Counted from the first letter of the stretch, positions 1 through 7,231 are shown. The stretch: 21,071 nt of DNA from Thermoplasmatota archaeon (GCA_022848835.1 JAJISG010000088.1:1-21071); one strand, 5' to 3'. Made by a program: numbers and translations. The notes: generated by a model not told the origin, from the sequence alone.

Positions 1-136
1 TGGCCTCCAGAAAATCGGCGACCCTCCCCTCCATCAGCGCCTTTAGAAGGTCCTGAAAGTCCACATCTCTGTAGAGACCTAGGTCCGGGCTCCTCCAGTT
101 CAATGGAACACCGACCTGTTCAGGGGTCGACCGCAT
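1..136 (-). CDS. 5' end of an unrecognised protein gene, cut by the left edge
   Basis: This is an open minus-strand frame from an ATG at 136 running off the left edge. It gives 45 residues, starting MRSTPEQVGVPLNW and ending VADFLEA. The stretch is free of stops and looks like a real amphipathic coding sequence (DFQDLLKALMEG). The ATG lies opposite the PhoU gene and shares an AT-rich 56-base promoter region with it, which supports a divergent start here. A TATA-like element on the minus strand around 168-175 would place transcription initiation about ten bases before the ATG. Too little protein is visible to name a family, and I do not recognise it. Pairing with a phosphate-type regulator makes a phosphate-related role possible, but that is inference only. 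Confidence 0.6.
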   Translation of the reverse strand, partial: MRSTPEQVGVPLNWRSPDLGLYRDVDFQDLLKALMEGRVADFLEA

Positions 137-192
137 ATCTATTCAACTGTTTTATAGTCAATCACAATATATACTGGAATAGAGGCTGGGGT
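137..192. promoter_or_regulatory. Divergent promoter region between the left-edge gene and phoU
   Basis: This short AT-rich stretch separates two divergent start codons. It holds AATATATA at 166-173, about 23 bases before the ATG at 193 on the plus strand; its reverse complement can serve the minus gene. A second element, TTTTATAG, lies at 150-157. The near-palindromic TATA allows use in both directions. Confidence 0.55.
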
Positions 193-1257
193 ATGGAGAG
201 TAGAAAGATACAAAAGGTGGGCATTTCGACCCTGACAGTCTCCCTTCCCAAGCAGTGGGCGGAGACCCAGAACCTCAAGAAAGGAGATCAGGTCTTCATC
301 GTCCAGGAAGGGGACTCTTTGAGACTGTTGGCAGCGGAGGGCGCCCGGAAGCGCCTGGAGAAGCCTGTCCCCGACTATGTCATCGACGCAGACGCCATAA
401 CCGACCCAGGGATGATGGAGAGGGTTATCGTGGGAAACTACGTTCTCGGTAGGGAGCGTATAGTCGTCAAATCCGCTTCCCGCCTTAAGAGCGAGCACCT
501 CAAGGAGATTCGTGGAGTTACCAAGAGGTTGATGGGGCTGGGCATCATCGAGGAGACTGGAGAGAGGGCTCTGCTGCAGTGCTCCATAGAGCCCTCCAAG
601 TTCCCGATAGATTCCCTGATTAAGAGGCTGTACAGCCTGGGCAAGACCATGCTGAATGACGCTGTGGAGGCTCTGATAACGAAAGACAGGTCCCTGGCTG
701 ACGACGCCATCCGTAGAGAAGACGACGCGGACATGATGTACTGGCTGATTGTGCGCCTAGTCCTCTCCGCACAGCAGGACGACTCCCTCATAACCAAGCT
801 GGGGATGGAGACCAGGCTGAACAATGCTGGCTACAGGCTGATATCCAAGGAACTCGAGACCGTGGCTGACTGCGCCCACGATATTGCCGTCAGCGTTCTT
901 GAGCTCATAGACCGACAGGCGGAGTTTGACTGGTCCCTTCTGAGGACACTGAAGGAGACAGCCGATGAGGCTGCATCCCTCTACGGTGACGGACTCGCCG
1001 CCCTCATAACGAGAGACCTGAGGCTCGCCAACAGGACGGTCATTGCAAGCCACGGACTGGAGGCCAAGCTACAGGATTTCCTCAGGCTCCTTTTCAAGAA
1101 GGTGGAGGAACCCCAAGACCTCCTAGCCATTAAGACCATAGTGGATAACCTCTCGAGGATCACGGGATATTCAAACTCCATCTCAAACGTGGCTTTCAAC
1201 AGATATCTAGAGAGGTCGACTTCCCTCTGCAAAGCGGTGGCGGTGGAAACCACCTAG
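193..1257 (+). CDS. Phosphate-signalling regulator: AbrB-like DNA-binding domain fused to PhoU
   Basis: The 354-residue protein has two parts. Residues 1-46 form a SpoVT/AbrB-type swapped-hairpin DNA-binding domain (start MESRKIQKVGIS, then SLPKQWAE and LKKGDQV). Residues about 140-340 form two PhoU-like helical bundles, with the acidic metal-binding type motif RREDDADMMYW at 175-185, LETVADCAHDI near 221-231, and VDNLSRITGYSN near 317-328. PhoU proteins modulate phosphate uptake through Pst transporters and phosphate sensing; in archaea the AbrB fusion suggests a DNA-binding regulator. I chose ATG 193 over the in-frame ATG at 103 because the AbrB domain starts right there, a TATA box lies about 23 bases upstream, and residues from the earlier start look non-coding and overlap the divergent gene. 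No pst or pit transporter gene is visible, so the target is unknown. Confidence 0.88.
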   Translation: MESRKIQKVGISTLTVSLPKQWAETQNLKKGDQVFIVQEGDSLRLLAAEGARKRLEKPVPDYVIDADAITDPGMMERVIVGNYVLGRERIVVKSASRLKSEHLKEIRGVTKRLMGLGIIEETGERALLQCSIEPSKFPIDSLIKRLYSLGKTMLNDAVEALITKDRSLADDAIRREDDADMMYWLIVRLVLSAQQDDSLITKLGMETRLNNAGYRLISKELETVADCAHDIAVSVLELIDRQAEFDWSLLRTLKETADEAASLYGDGLAALITRDLRLANRTVIASHGLEAKLQDFLRLLFKKVEEPQDLLAIKTIVDNLSRITGYSNSISNVAFNRYLERSTSLCKAVAVETT

Positions 1258-1284
1258 ACCGACGTAAGTCAGACGTGCGCAAGG

Positions 1285-1292
1285 CTTATGTG
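1285..1292 (+). promoter_or_regulatory. TATA-like box for the small membrane protein
   Basis: CTTATGTG, within AAGGCTTATG, is centred about 26 bases before the ATG at 1315, implying a leaderless transcript. The same AAGGCTTATG string precedes the glycosyltransferase start at 13799 on the other strand. Confidence 0.5.
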
Positions 1293-1314
1293 GTCTTGCA
1301 GGCCTCCGTCACCC

Positions 1315-1596
1315 ATGGTAACAGAGGGGGATGTGGTACAGGCCCTGAGCAAGCGGTTGATCGCGACCTTCGTCCTGATCGGGGTCTTCCTCCTGTGGCT
1401 GGGCCTTCTCCTGATGGCAATTGGAGACCGTCCCCTCATCACGGTGGGGAGGATACTCACGAGTACGGGGTCTCTCTTTGCCTTCGCAGTGGCGCTGGTT
1501 GGAGCCCTTGGCAGTCAGAGAACCACTGACAATCAAAACCTTGGCCTCCTGGTACTCTCGGCAGCTCTCATTCTGGCCTCGGTCTGGGTTATGTAA
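1315..1596 (+). CDS. Small three-helix membrane protein, unknown function
   Basis: This is a 93-residue hydrophobic protein with three predicted membrane segments at about 15-37, 42-66 and 76-92, joined by short polar loops (MAIGDRP, GSQRTTDNQN). No catalytic or metal-binding motif is visible and I do not recognise the family. An in-frame ATG at 1288 exists but sits on the TATA-like element, so the ATG at 1315 (MVTEGDVVQA), about 26 bases downstream of it, is the better start. Its stop codon overlaps the end of the convergent prs gene by eight bases. Regular alternation of hydrophobic segments and the promoter spacing support a real gene, though it is small. Confidence 0.6.
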   Translation: MVTEGDVVQALSKRLIATFVLIGVFLLWLGLLLMAIGDRPLITVGRILTSTGSLFAFAVALVGALGSQRTTDNQNLGLLVLSAALILASVWVM

Positions 1597-2440
1597 GCCT
1601 TCTGAGCTCGTCTGCCACCTCGGGCGCCACGGACACCTTACTGTTGGTGCCGTAGACCGTGTCCGTACAGATAACCTCGTCGAAATCCCTGAGCCTGTCC
1701 TTCGCCCCCTTCACGAACAACCCGTGGACACACCCCGCCACGACCTCCTTGGCCCCCTGATCCCTGAGTATTCTTGCGGCGCTAGCCATTGTGCCTCCAG
1801 TGGAGATGACGTCGTCCACGACCGCGACCTTAAGGCCCCTCACCTCAAGTGTCTTCTCCTCTGTTTCTACGGTCCAGCTATCTATCCTCTCTTTCTTGAA
1901 GTACTCCCAAGGCACTTTCATGAGGTCTCCTACGATTCGAGCGCGTCGAGCGGCGTTCTCGTCTGGTGCCACAATCATCTCCACCCCCCGGTCCCCTAGG
2001 TAGCGAGCCAGGGCTGGCATCCCAGAGATGTCGACCGCTGGCAGGCTGAAGTACTCCATGGCCCGCTTGTCGTGAACGTCCACCGTGATGATTCGATGGG
2101 CGTTGATCTCCACCCTCTCAGCCACGGCCCGGGAGCTGACTGCCTCCCCCTCCTTGAATCTCTTGTCCTGACGGCCGTAGGCGAAGTATGGTATCACTAC
2201 GGTGAGGCTCGCTGTAATATCTCGAAGAGCGTCCTGAAGGAGGAAGAGCTCCAGAAGCTTGTCGTTGGGGTAGATCGTCTGGACCAGGACCACGTCCTTC
2301 CCGTCCAGCTGCTCAGGCACCCTGACGTAGAGTTCACCGTCAGCGAAGGTCCTAACCTCTCCCACAATGAGATCGACGCGTAGGATCTCTGCCAGTCGGC
2401 GGGACAGGTGAACTGAGGCAGAACCGGTCACCACTTTCAT
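1589..2440 (-). CDS. prs: Ribose-phosphate pyrophosphokinase (PRPP synthetase)
   Basis: The enzyme transfers pyrophosphate from ATP to ribose 5-phosphate to make PRPP for nucleotide, histidine and tryptophan synthesis; it is cytoplasmic. The 283-residue protein has the duplicated phosphoribosyltransferase fold: an N-terminal half with FADGELYVRVPE (32-43), the ATP-binding loop region YFAYGRQDKRFKEGEA (85-100) and DVHDKRAMEYF (121-131), and the PRPP-binding loop VVDDVISTGGT at 207-217 followed by TNSK. Length matches the short archaeal Prs class. The first in-frame ATG (2456-2458) would lie upstream of the expected transcription start, so I chose the ATG at 2440: it starts the conserved domain, has GGTGG four bases upstream, and is about 35 bases from a TATA box. 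It converges on and overlaps the small membrane protein gene. Confidence 0.93.
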   Translation of the reverse strand: MKVVTGSASVHLSRRLAEILRVDLIVGEVRTFADGELYVRVPEQLDGKDVVLVQTIYPNDKLLELFLLQDALRDITASLTVVIPYFAYGRQDKRFKEGEAVSSRAVAERVEINAHRIITVDVHDKRAMEYFSLPAVDISGMPALARYLGDRGVEMIVAPDENAARRARIVGDLMKVPWEYFKKERIDSWTVETEEKTLEVRGLKVAVVDDVISTGGTMASAARILRDQGAKEVVAGCVHGLFVKGAKDRLRDFDEVICTDTVYGTNSKVSVAPEVADELRRLT

Positions 2441-2471
2441 GGAACCACCGATTCGCATAATGGCCTCGCAG

Positions 2472-2479
2472 TTATATCT
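2472..2479 (-). promoter_or_regulatory. TATA box for prs
   Basis: Read on the minus strand this is AGATATAA, overlapping the last codons of the upstream methyltransferase gene. It predicts a transcription start near 2449 and so a leader of about ten bases before ATG 2440. This suggests prs can be transcribed separately from the gene behind it. Confidence 0.5.
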
Positions 2480-3089
2480 TATGGGCCGAAGATAACCTGG
2501 AATGCTTCAACTCGTACACCCCAATCTCCTCGAAGAAGAGGGATCTGCGGTCTAGTAGTTTCACATCGTACAGCTCTTCCGCACGGCTCAGGGATCTGCC
2601 ATTGTGTGAAGACAGGAGGAGGAATATCCTACCCCTGGGGGCCAGGTGTTCGCCGGCCTGCTCCAGGAATCGCAGAATCACCTCGTTGCCATCGGGCCCC
2701 CCACTCCATGCCGAGTCGACCCAGCCATCCGCCCCTACATCCGGCAGGTAGGGCGGGTTGAAGGCGATGACATCAAATTTCCCCGTCAGGGCCGCAAAGA
2801 GGTCCGTCCTCACGACCTTCACGGGGACCCCATTCAGGTCGGCATTCTCCCTGCACAGGTGGACTGCGAAGGGACTGATATCCGTAGCTAGCGTACCGGA
2901 GCGGAGGGCGGCATGAACGGCGATGAGGCCCGTCCCTGTCCCCATGTCTAGGAAGGTTGAGGCGCCTTCCACATCGATGGCCTTGAGGAGGAGATAGCTG
3001 TCTTCCGAGGGAGCGTAAACCTCATCCCTCTCCCTGATATCCAAAGAGGAGTCCGGATCCACCCTTGGGAAGGGGTGGCCAAGGTTCAT
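2472..3089 (-). CDS. HemK2/Mtq2-type methyltransferase, probably for release factor aRF1
   Basis: This is a 205-residue Rossmann-fold SAM-dependent methyltransferase. Visible motifs are EVYAPSEDSYLLL at 23-35, a signature of the Mtq2/N6AMT1 (HemK2) group, SAM-binding motif I FLDMGTGTG at 46-54, and the catalytic NPPY at 111-114 used by methyltransferases that modify a planar amide or amine. Family members methylate the glutamine of the GGQ motif in class I release factors; the archaeal enzymes act on aRF1, usually with a Trm112 partner, which is not visible here. I prefer the ATG at 3089 to the one at 3131: the early residues (MVSHSTNLNKGG) match nothing conserved, and the longer form would run into the divergent rhomboid gene. 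Length is typical for the group. Confidence 0.85.
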   Translation of the reverse strand: MNLGHPFPRVDPDSSLDIRERDEVYAPSEDSYLLLKAIDVEGASTFLDMGTGTGLIAVHAALRSGTLATDISPFAVHLCRENADLNGVPVKVVRTDLFAALTGKFDVIAFNPPYLPDVGADGWVDSAWSGGPDGNEVILRFLEQAGEHLAPRGRIFLLLSSHNGRSLSRAEELYDVKLLDRRSLFFEEIGVYELKHSRLSSAHKI

Positions 3090-3092
3090 AAG
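3085..3092 (+). promoter_or_regulatory. TATA-like box for the rhomboid gene
   Basis: TTCATAAG is centred about 26 bases before the GTG at 3115. It overlaps the start codon of the divergent methyltransferase gene, so the two transcription units share a very compact region of about 25 bases. Confidence 0.35.
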
Positions 3093-3114
3093 AATTCCCC
3101 CCTTATTCAGATTG

Positions 3115-4011
3115 GTGCTGTGGCTAACCATAACGATCTACGCCATAATCGCCCTCAGCATCCTCTATCCCTTGCTGAGGAAGAGCTATTTCGCCCCCTC
3201 CTTTGTCCTCGGTAACCTGGCTATCTTCATACTTCTTCTAGTACTCATCGTAATCCAGCCCAATGCAGGACGAATGGATGTCCTGGTGGATACCATTCTC
3301 CGGGACTTCGCCTTCAGGCCTGTGGACCTTCCGGCCCTGCGTCTTCAGACGATCCTATCATCTATGTTCCTCCACTTGAGCGTCATACACGTCATGGGAA
3401 ACATCATATTCCTCTACCTCCTGGGCCTCCCCCTGGAAGAGAGGGTAGGGGGACCCGTTTTCGCCTCCATCTACCTCTCTACTGGAGTCTTCGCCACCCT
3501 TCTCTACTCCCTCGTCAGATGGGACAGCCAGGTGCCCGCCCTTGGAGCCTCCGGCGCCATCATGGGAATAGCGGGTGCATTCCTCGTGCTATACCCGAGG
3601 GACGAGATACCTATGTTCCTCGGTCCCATATTCCTCCCCAGGGTGCGTGTATCCCTGGCGGTGGGAGTCATCGCTCTCGGTCAGGTCATCCTGCTGGTCC
3701 TGGGTGTCCAGGACGGAGTCGCCTACGCAGCTCACCTCGGGGGCATCGTGGCCGGCATCTTCCTAGGCCCTCTCCTCCACAGGCCCATGGACTTCGCCAA
3801 GCCACTTCCGAAGATCGAGTTGGATGACCTGGCAACCACCGATGATCTGAAGGAAATCCTGGAGAGGGTCCACCAGGAGAGCGTGGCGGAGGTGCGAGAG
3901 GCCTGGGTTGACCACTTCCTTGGGAAGGCCCACTGTCCTCGCTGCCGGGGTCCGCTCAAGAAGGAGGGAAACGTCGTCCTGAGTGATTGCGGGTGGAGCC
4001 GACGACTCTAG
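3115..4011 (+). CDS. Rhomboid-family intramembrane serine protease with C-terminal metal-ribbon-like tail
   Basis: This is a 298-residue polytopic membrane protein. Rhomboid hallmarks are present: HLSVIHVMGN in a helix near 87-96, the catalytic serine in GASGA (Ser146) and the catalytic histidine in AAHLGG (His207), giving the Ser-His dyad used to cleave membrane-embedded substrates. At least six hydrophobic segments lie between about 5 and 219. A soluble tail follows with an acidic helical stretch (DDLATTDDLKEIL) and a ribbon-like end, CPRC at 274-277 and DCGW at 291-294. GTG 3115 fits the promoter spacing; a TTG at 3112 is an alternative. The tail has three cysteines, where a zinc ribbon would normally have four. 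The substrate is unknown. Confidence 0.87.
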   Translation: MLWLTITIYAIIALSILYPLLRKSYFAPSFVLGNLAIFILLLVLIVIQPNAGRMDVLVDTILRDFAFRPVDLPALRLQTILSSMFLHLSVIHVMGNIIFLYLLGLPLEERVGGPVFASIYLSTGVFATLLYSLVRWDSQVPALGASGAIMGIAGAFLVLYPRDEIPMFLGPIFLPRVRVSLAVGVIALGQVILLVLGVQDGVAYAAHLGGIVAGIFLGPLLHRPMDFAKPLPKIELDDLATTDDLKEILERVHQESVAEVREAWVDHFLGKAHCPRCRGPLKKEGNVVLSDCGWSRRL

Positions 4012-4020
4012 CGCGTGGCA

Positions 4021-4028
4021 AGTTATTT
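4021..4028 (+). promoter_or_regulatory. TATA-like box for the HVO_0476-type gene
   Basis: AGTTATTT lies just after the rhomboid stop codon. Its spacing predicts transcription starting near 4051, about five bases before the ATG at 4056. Confidence 0.4.
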
Positions 4029-4055
4029 CTCCGCCGCGTATGATAGCGTATGTGA

Positions 4056-4682
4056 ATGGAGACTCCAAGCGGCCTGTACGTCGAGTGCCCGAACTGCGGT
4101 AGGGTTCCTCATAGGGTAATCCGGGGACGCATCTCTTCAGGTGAGGAGATCGTCTTGGATGGAGTCGTAAAGTGCTTGCGCTGCGGTTTCACGCGCCGGG
4201 AGACATACAGGGAAAGGGCACTTCGGACGGTCCCCCTCATCGTCAGCTACAAGGAATCCTCTGAGAGGACTAGCCTGGAGCTTTCGCCCAGCGAGGTAGT
4301 AAGGGTCCGAGACCGCTTCGACGTCGAGCAGGGGAAGGTGGAGGTCACATCCATAGAGGTGGAGGGCAGGAGGGTGGTTGAGGCCGTTGCTCAGGGGATA
4401 GATGCCGTGTGGAGTAAGCTCGTAGACCGTGTGGAGGTGAAGTTCTCCATCAATAAAGGCAGGAAGACCCTCTCCTACTCCCTGGAGGTTCCACCGGATG
4501 AGGAGTTCGAGGTGGGCGCCCTTGTTAAGTTTGGGAAGGAGAGGTGTGTCATCCACCGTCTGAAGACAACGAGGGGTCTCCTCAAGGAGGGCGGGGCCAC
4601 CGCGAGTGAGATTCGGCGCGTATATTGCAGGGGCATCAGGTCCCGTCGGCCGAGTCGCGGATCTCGGAGGCCTAGGCGTTGA
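4056..4682 (+). CDS. HVO_0476-family archaeal zinc-finger protein
   Basis: The 208-residue protein starts with a four-cysteine zinc site: CPNC at 11-14 and CLRC at 40-43, each followed by glycine, as in zinc ribbons. A beta-rich region follows (about 55-190) with alternating charged and hydrophobic residues, and the protein ends in a very basic tail rich in arginine and serine (about 192-208) that could contact nucleic acid. The layout matches the uncharacterised archaeal zinc-finger family named after Haloferax HVO_0476 (COG1326). A biochemical role is not established, and binding to RNA or DNA is only suggested by the basic tail. Its TGA overlaps the TTG start of pcm, so the two are probably translated together. 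Confidence 0.75.
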   Translation: METPSGLYVECPNCGRVPHRVIRGRISSGEEIVLDGVVKCLRCGFTRRETYRERALRTVPLIVSYKESSERTSLELSPSEVVRVRDRFDVEQGKVEVTSIEVEGRRVVEAVAQGIDAVWSKLVDRVEVKFSINKGRKTLSYSLEVPPDEEFEVGALVKFGKERCVIHRLKTTRGLLKEGGATASEIRRVYCRGIRSRRPSRGSRRPRR

Positions 4683-5335
4683 GGGATCCCTACTCTGGAC
4701 GGAGAGAGGACATGGTGGATCGGTTGAAGGAGAGAGGCGTTTTGAGGACTCCCAAGGTGATCGAGGCCATGCAAAAGGTCCCAAGGCACCTCTTCGTCCC
4801 TAGGGGAATGAGAGAGAGTGCCTACTACGATACTCCTCTTGGGATAGGCTCGGGCCAGACCATATCCGCGCCCCACATGGTGGGGATGATGCTGGAGTAC
4901 CTGGAGTTTCACGAAGGACAGAAGGTCCTGGAGGTAGGAGGTGGGTCTGGATACCACGCTGCCCTGGCGGGACATATTGTCGGACCCTCGGGTCACGTCT
5001 ACTCTGTGGAGAGGATCCCTTCTCTTGCGAGGAGGGCTATCAGGAACCTGGAGGCCGGAGGCCTCTCCGATCGCGTGGATGTCCTTCTGGGCGATGGATC
5101 AGAGGGGGTTCCAGATCATGCTCCATACGACAGGATCTTCATAACCTGTGCAGCGCCGGAAATCCCCCCTCCGCTCATGGAGGAGCTCGATGATGGTGGA
5201 AAGCTGCTGATTCCCCTAGGATCTCGATACTATCAGGACCTCATCATGCTGGAGAAACAGGGAGATCAGATACGACGGAGGAGCCTGGGAGGCTGTGTCT
5301 TCGTACCCCTGATAGGCAAGTACGGATTTTCGTGA
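4679..5335 (+). CDS. pcm: Protein-L-isoaspartate O-methyltransferase
   Basis: This cytoplasmic repair enzyme methylates isoaspartyl residues in damaged proteins using SAM. The 218-residue protein has the family-specific loop GSGQTISAPHMV at 57-68, SAM motif I VLEVGGGSGYHAA at 83-95, an acidic SAM-ribose position in YSVERI (about 108-113), and FVPLIGKYG near the C terminus. Length matches the family. The start is a TTG at 4679 whose last two bases begin the upstream TGA; a GGAGG at 4666-4670 sits eight bases before it, which supports TTG initiation by coupled translation. An internal ATG at 4712 would remove part of the N-terminal helix that the family normally has. Confidence 0.92.
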   Translation: MRDPYSGRREDMVDRLKERGVLRTPKVIEAMQKVPRHLFVPRGMRESAYYDTPLGIGSGQTISAPHMVGMMLEYLEFHEGQKVLEVGGGSGYHAALAGHIVGPSGHVYSVERIPSLARRAIRNLEAGGLSDRVDVLLGDGSEGVPDHAPYDRIFITCAAPEIPPPLMEELDDGGKLLIPLGSRYYQDLIMLEKQGDQIRRRSLGGCVFVPLIGKYGFS

Positions 5336-5392
5336 ATCACCGCGACCCTCCAGATTCTGCCTCCGACTCTCGTTGACAGAAGATTCAAGGTC

Positions 5393-6364
5393 ATGTTCTC
5401 GTTCCTTCACCTCGTGCGGGTGGCCGTCACAGGAGCAAACGGATTCATAGGCCGTAACCTGGTCAAAGCACTACTCGAGGAGGGTCATCGCGTCGTTTCG
5501 ATTGTGAGAAGGGTAGAAAAAGCCCCAATGCTCCGGGCCCTGGGGAGTGAAGTAAGGGTACTGCAATTGAACCAGAGGGAGAGGTTGGCGACCTCCCTCA
5601 AGGACAATGACACTCTCTTCCACCTTGCCAACGTGATGGTCTTCGCCACCAGAAGAGAACAGCTTAGGGCCAACGTCCTCAACACGAGGCATGTGCTGCG
5701 GGCTGCCGTTACAGCCGGTGTCCATCGGCTAGTCTACACCAGTAGCGTGGCGGTCTACGGGCACACCAGGGGGGCCTGGGCTACGGAGGACAACCCACGG
5801 AATCCCATCACCCACTACGGAAGGACGAAGGTCCAGGTCGAGGATCTTATTGGGGAGAAGGCCAGAGATATGAATTGGCACATTCTTCGGCTGGGCGTTG
5901 TCTATGGACCAGGATCTCCTCTCCTATACCACACTGCCCGGCGAGGTCCCGTCCTCCTGAATGACGGCTCCAATTGGGTGCCTCTCGTCCACGTGAGAGA
6001 CGTGGTAGCGGCACTGATGGAGACCGCTGAGAGAGACGGGTCGGGGTCGATTCTCAATGTGGTCGATGATCGGCCCCTACGGCTACATCACTTCCTCAGC
6101 ATCATCGCGAGGGAGGCTGGCGTAGGCCTACGCCATGGCTCCTATGCTGCCGCCTTCCTGATGGCCCTTGCCGCCGAAGCCGCTGCTAACGTGAGAGGGA
6201 GAGCCCCCCGATTGACCAGGGACGTCCTGAGGCTCCTTCGAACTTCCATCAGGGTCTCAAACCGGCGGATCAAGGAAGACCTCGCCTTTCATCTTCGCCA
6301 TCCGGACCCCGAGAGCAGCCTTCCTCAAGCGATGAGGAGGGTCTCCGAGACCTTCGCGCTGTGA
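5393..6364 (+). CDS. NAD-dependent epimerase/dehydratase (extended SDR family)
   Basis: The 323-residue protein has the N-terminal Rossmann motif TGANGFIG (13-20), the active-site serine region VYTSSVAVYG (114-123) and the catalytic YxxxK pair Y142/K146 in HYGRTK. The C-terminal part resembles sugar-nucleotide epimerases and related dehydrogenases, which act on NDP-sugars or lipid-linked substrates; the exact substrate cannot be read from the sequence. ATG 5393 has AAGG close upstream. A GTG at 5414 would give the more typical start VRVAVTGANG, so the first seven residues are doubtful. No clear TATA box lies in the 57 bases after pcm, so it may be transcribed with pcm. Confidence 0.85.
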   Translation: MFSFLHLVRVAVTGANGFIGRNLVKALLEEGHRVVSIVRRVEKAPMLRALGSEVRVLQLNQRERLATSLKDNDTLFHLANVMVFATRREQLRANVLNTRHVLRAAVTAGVHRLVYTSSVAVYGHTRGAWATEDNPRNPITHYGRTKVQVEDLIGEKARDMNWHILRLGVVYGPGSPLLYHTARRGPVLLNDGSNWVPLVHVRDVVAALMETAERDGSGSILNVVDDRPLRLHHFLSIIAREAGVGLRHGSYAAAFLMALAAEAAANVRGRAPRLTRDVLRLLRTSIRVSNRRIKEDLAFHLRHPDPESSLPQAMRRVSETFAL

Positions 6365-6383
6365 TGGGAGGCTTCCCGACAAC

Positions 6384-6391
6384 CTTTAACT
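6384..6391 (+). promoter_or_regulatory. TATA-like box for the traB-family gene
   Basis: CTTTAACT is centred about 28 bases before the ATG at 6416, consistent with a leaderless or near-leaderless transcript. A purine-rich GGAGGGG at 6397-6403 lies between but is 12 bases from the start. Confidence 0.45.
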
Positions 6392-6415
6392 GCCCAGGAG
6401 GGGTATGAATGTCGG

Positions 6416-7096
6416 ATGATCACCCTCCTAGGCGTCGGGCACGTATTTGACATCGGACCGCGCATCAGGGACGAGATCCTCACGAGGAAGCCTGCCTTGG
6501 TGTGTCTCGAGCTCGATGAGGGCCGTTTCAGGGCCCTTCAGAATCGTGAGCTTCGGAAGAGGGGTCTCACTCTTTACAACTTCGTATCTCTCTTTCAACA
6601 GAGGATAGCTCAGCGATACGGTGCCCATGTGGGCGAGGAGATGCTCGCCGCCTGGGAAGCGGCGAGCGAACTCGGAGTGCCCATCTCTCTCATAGACATC
6701 GACTCGATGATCACCTGGAGAAGGCTCAGGGCCTCCATGACGCCCTTCGAGGCGTTGAAACTCCTGGTCTCTACCCTCGGCGCTGTCTTCATAAGAAAGG
6801 AGAGGATTGAGAGAGAACTGGACAGGTATCAGGCGGACTCCACGGGATTCATGCGCGCCTTTGGAAAGAGCTACCCCTCGATAAAGCGGGTTCTTGTTGA
6901 TGAGAGGAACGAGCATATGGCCTCTCGCCTTAGGGAGCTGCACCGGAGATATGGCGATGTGATCGCCCTTGTGGGCGACGGTCATGTGGAAGGCTTGAGG
7001 ACCCTCTTGAGCGACGAGCCAGTGGAGGTTGTCCGGCTGTGGGATCTTAGGGGTGTGGAGTCTCAATCGGAGGCTTTCACCACTATGGCGCCGTGA
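6416..7096 (+). CDS. TraB/PrgY-family protein without membrane domain
   Basis: The 226-residue protein carries the TraB/PrgY (TIKI-like, EreA-like fold) motifs in order: GVGH at 6-9, CLELDEGRF at 30-38, LIDIDS at 92-97, VDERNEHMASRL at 161-172 and VGDGHVEGL at 186-194. The paired GxxH and glutamate positions are thought to form a metal-dependent hydrolase-like site. In bacteria PrgY blocks pheromone signalling, and related proteins are proposed peptidases; the archaeal role is unknown. Many archaeal homologues carry extra C-terminal membrane helices. This one ends shortly after the last motif, so it looks soluble. It is followed by a clear hairpin 20 bases after the stop. Confidence 0.8.
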   Translation: MITLLGVGHVFDIGPRIRDEILTRKPALVCLELDEGRFRALQNRELRKRGLTLYNFVSLFQQRIAQRYGAHVGEEMLAAWEAASELGVPISLIDIDSMITWRRLRASMTPFEALKLLVSTLGAVFIRKERIERELDRYQADSTGFMRAFGKSYPSIKRVLVDERNEHMASRLRELHRRYGDVIALVGDGHVEGLRTLLSDEPVEVVRLWDLRGVESQSEAFTTMAP

Positions 7097-7115
7097 GGGA
7101 GGATTCAGTAGGGGG

Positions 7116-7145
7116 GAAAATTTGGGTGTGAGAATCCGAATTTTC
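7116..7145 (+). terminator. Hairpin after the traB-family gene, possible terminator or operator
   Basis: GAAAATTTGG at 7116-7125 pairs with CCGAATTTTC at 7136-7145, ten pairs including one G-U, around a ten-base loop. It starts 20 bases after the traB stop and about 115 bases before priS. A terminator is the simplest reading. The dyad could also be a protein-binding site. Confidence 0.4.
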
Positions 7146-7231
7146 TGCAGAGAAAGGGGCTCCCTTCCACACTCCTTGCAGGGCTACTGATCGGGTCGAC
7201 TCATCACTTTCGCCCACCCCCATTCTCAATC

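Noticed and set aside
103..192. N-terminal extension of the PhoU gene from ATG 103
   Set aside because: The 30 extra residues precede a clear AbrB domain start, overlap the divergent gene and cover its TATA region.
4137..4784. 215-residue minus-strand frame across the zinc-finger gene and pcm
   Set aside because: Both plus-strand genes here have clear family motifs; the antisense frame has none.
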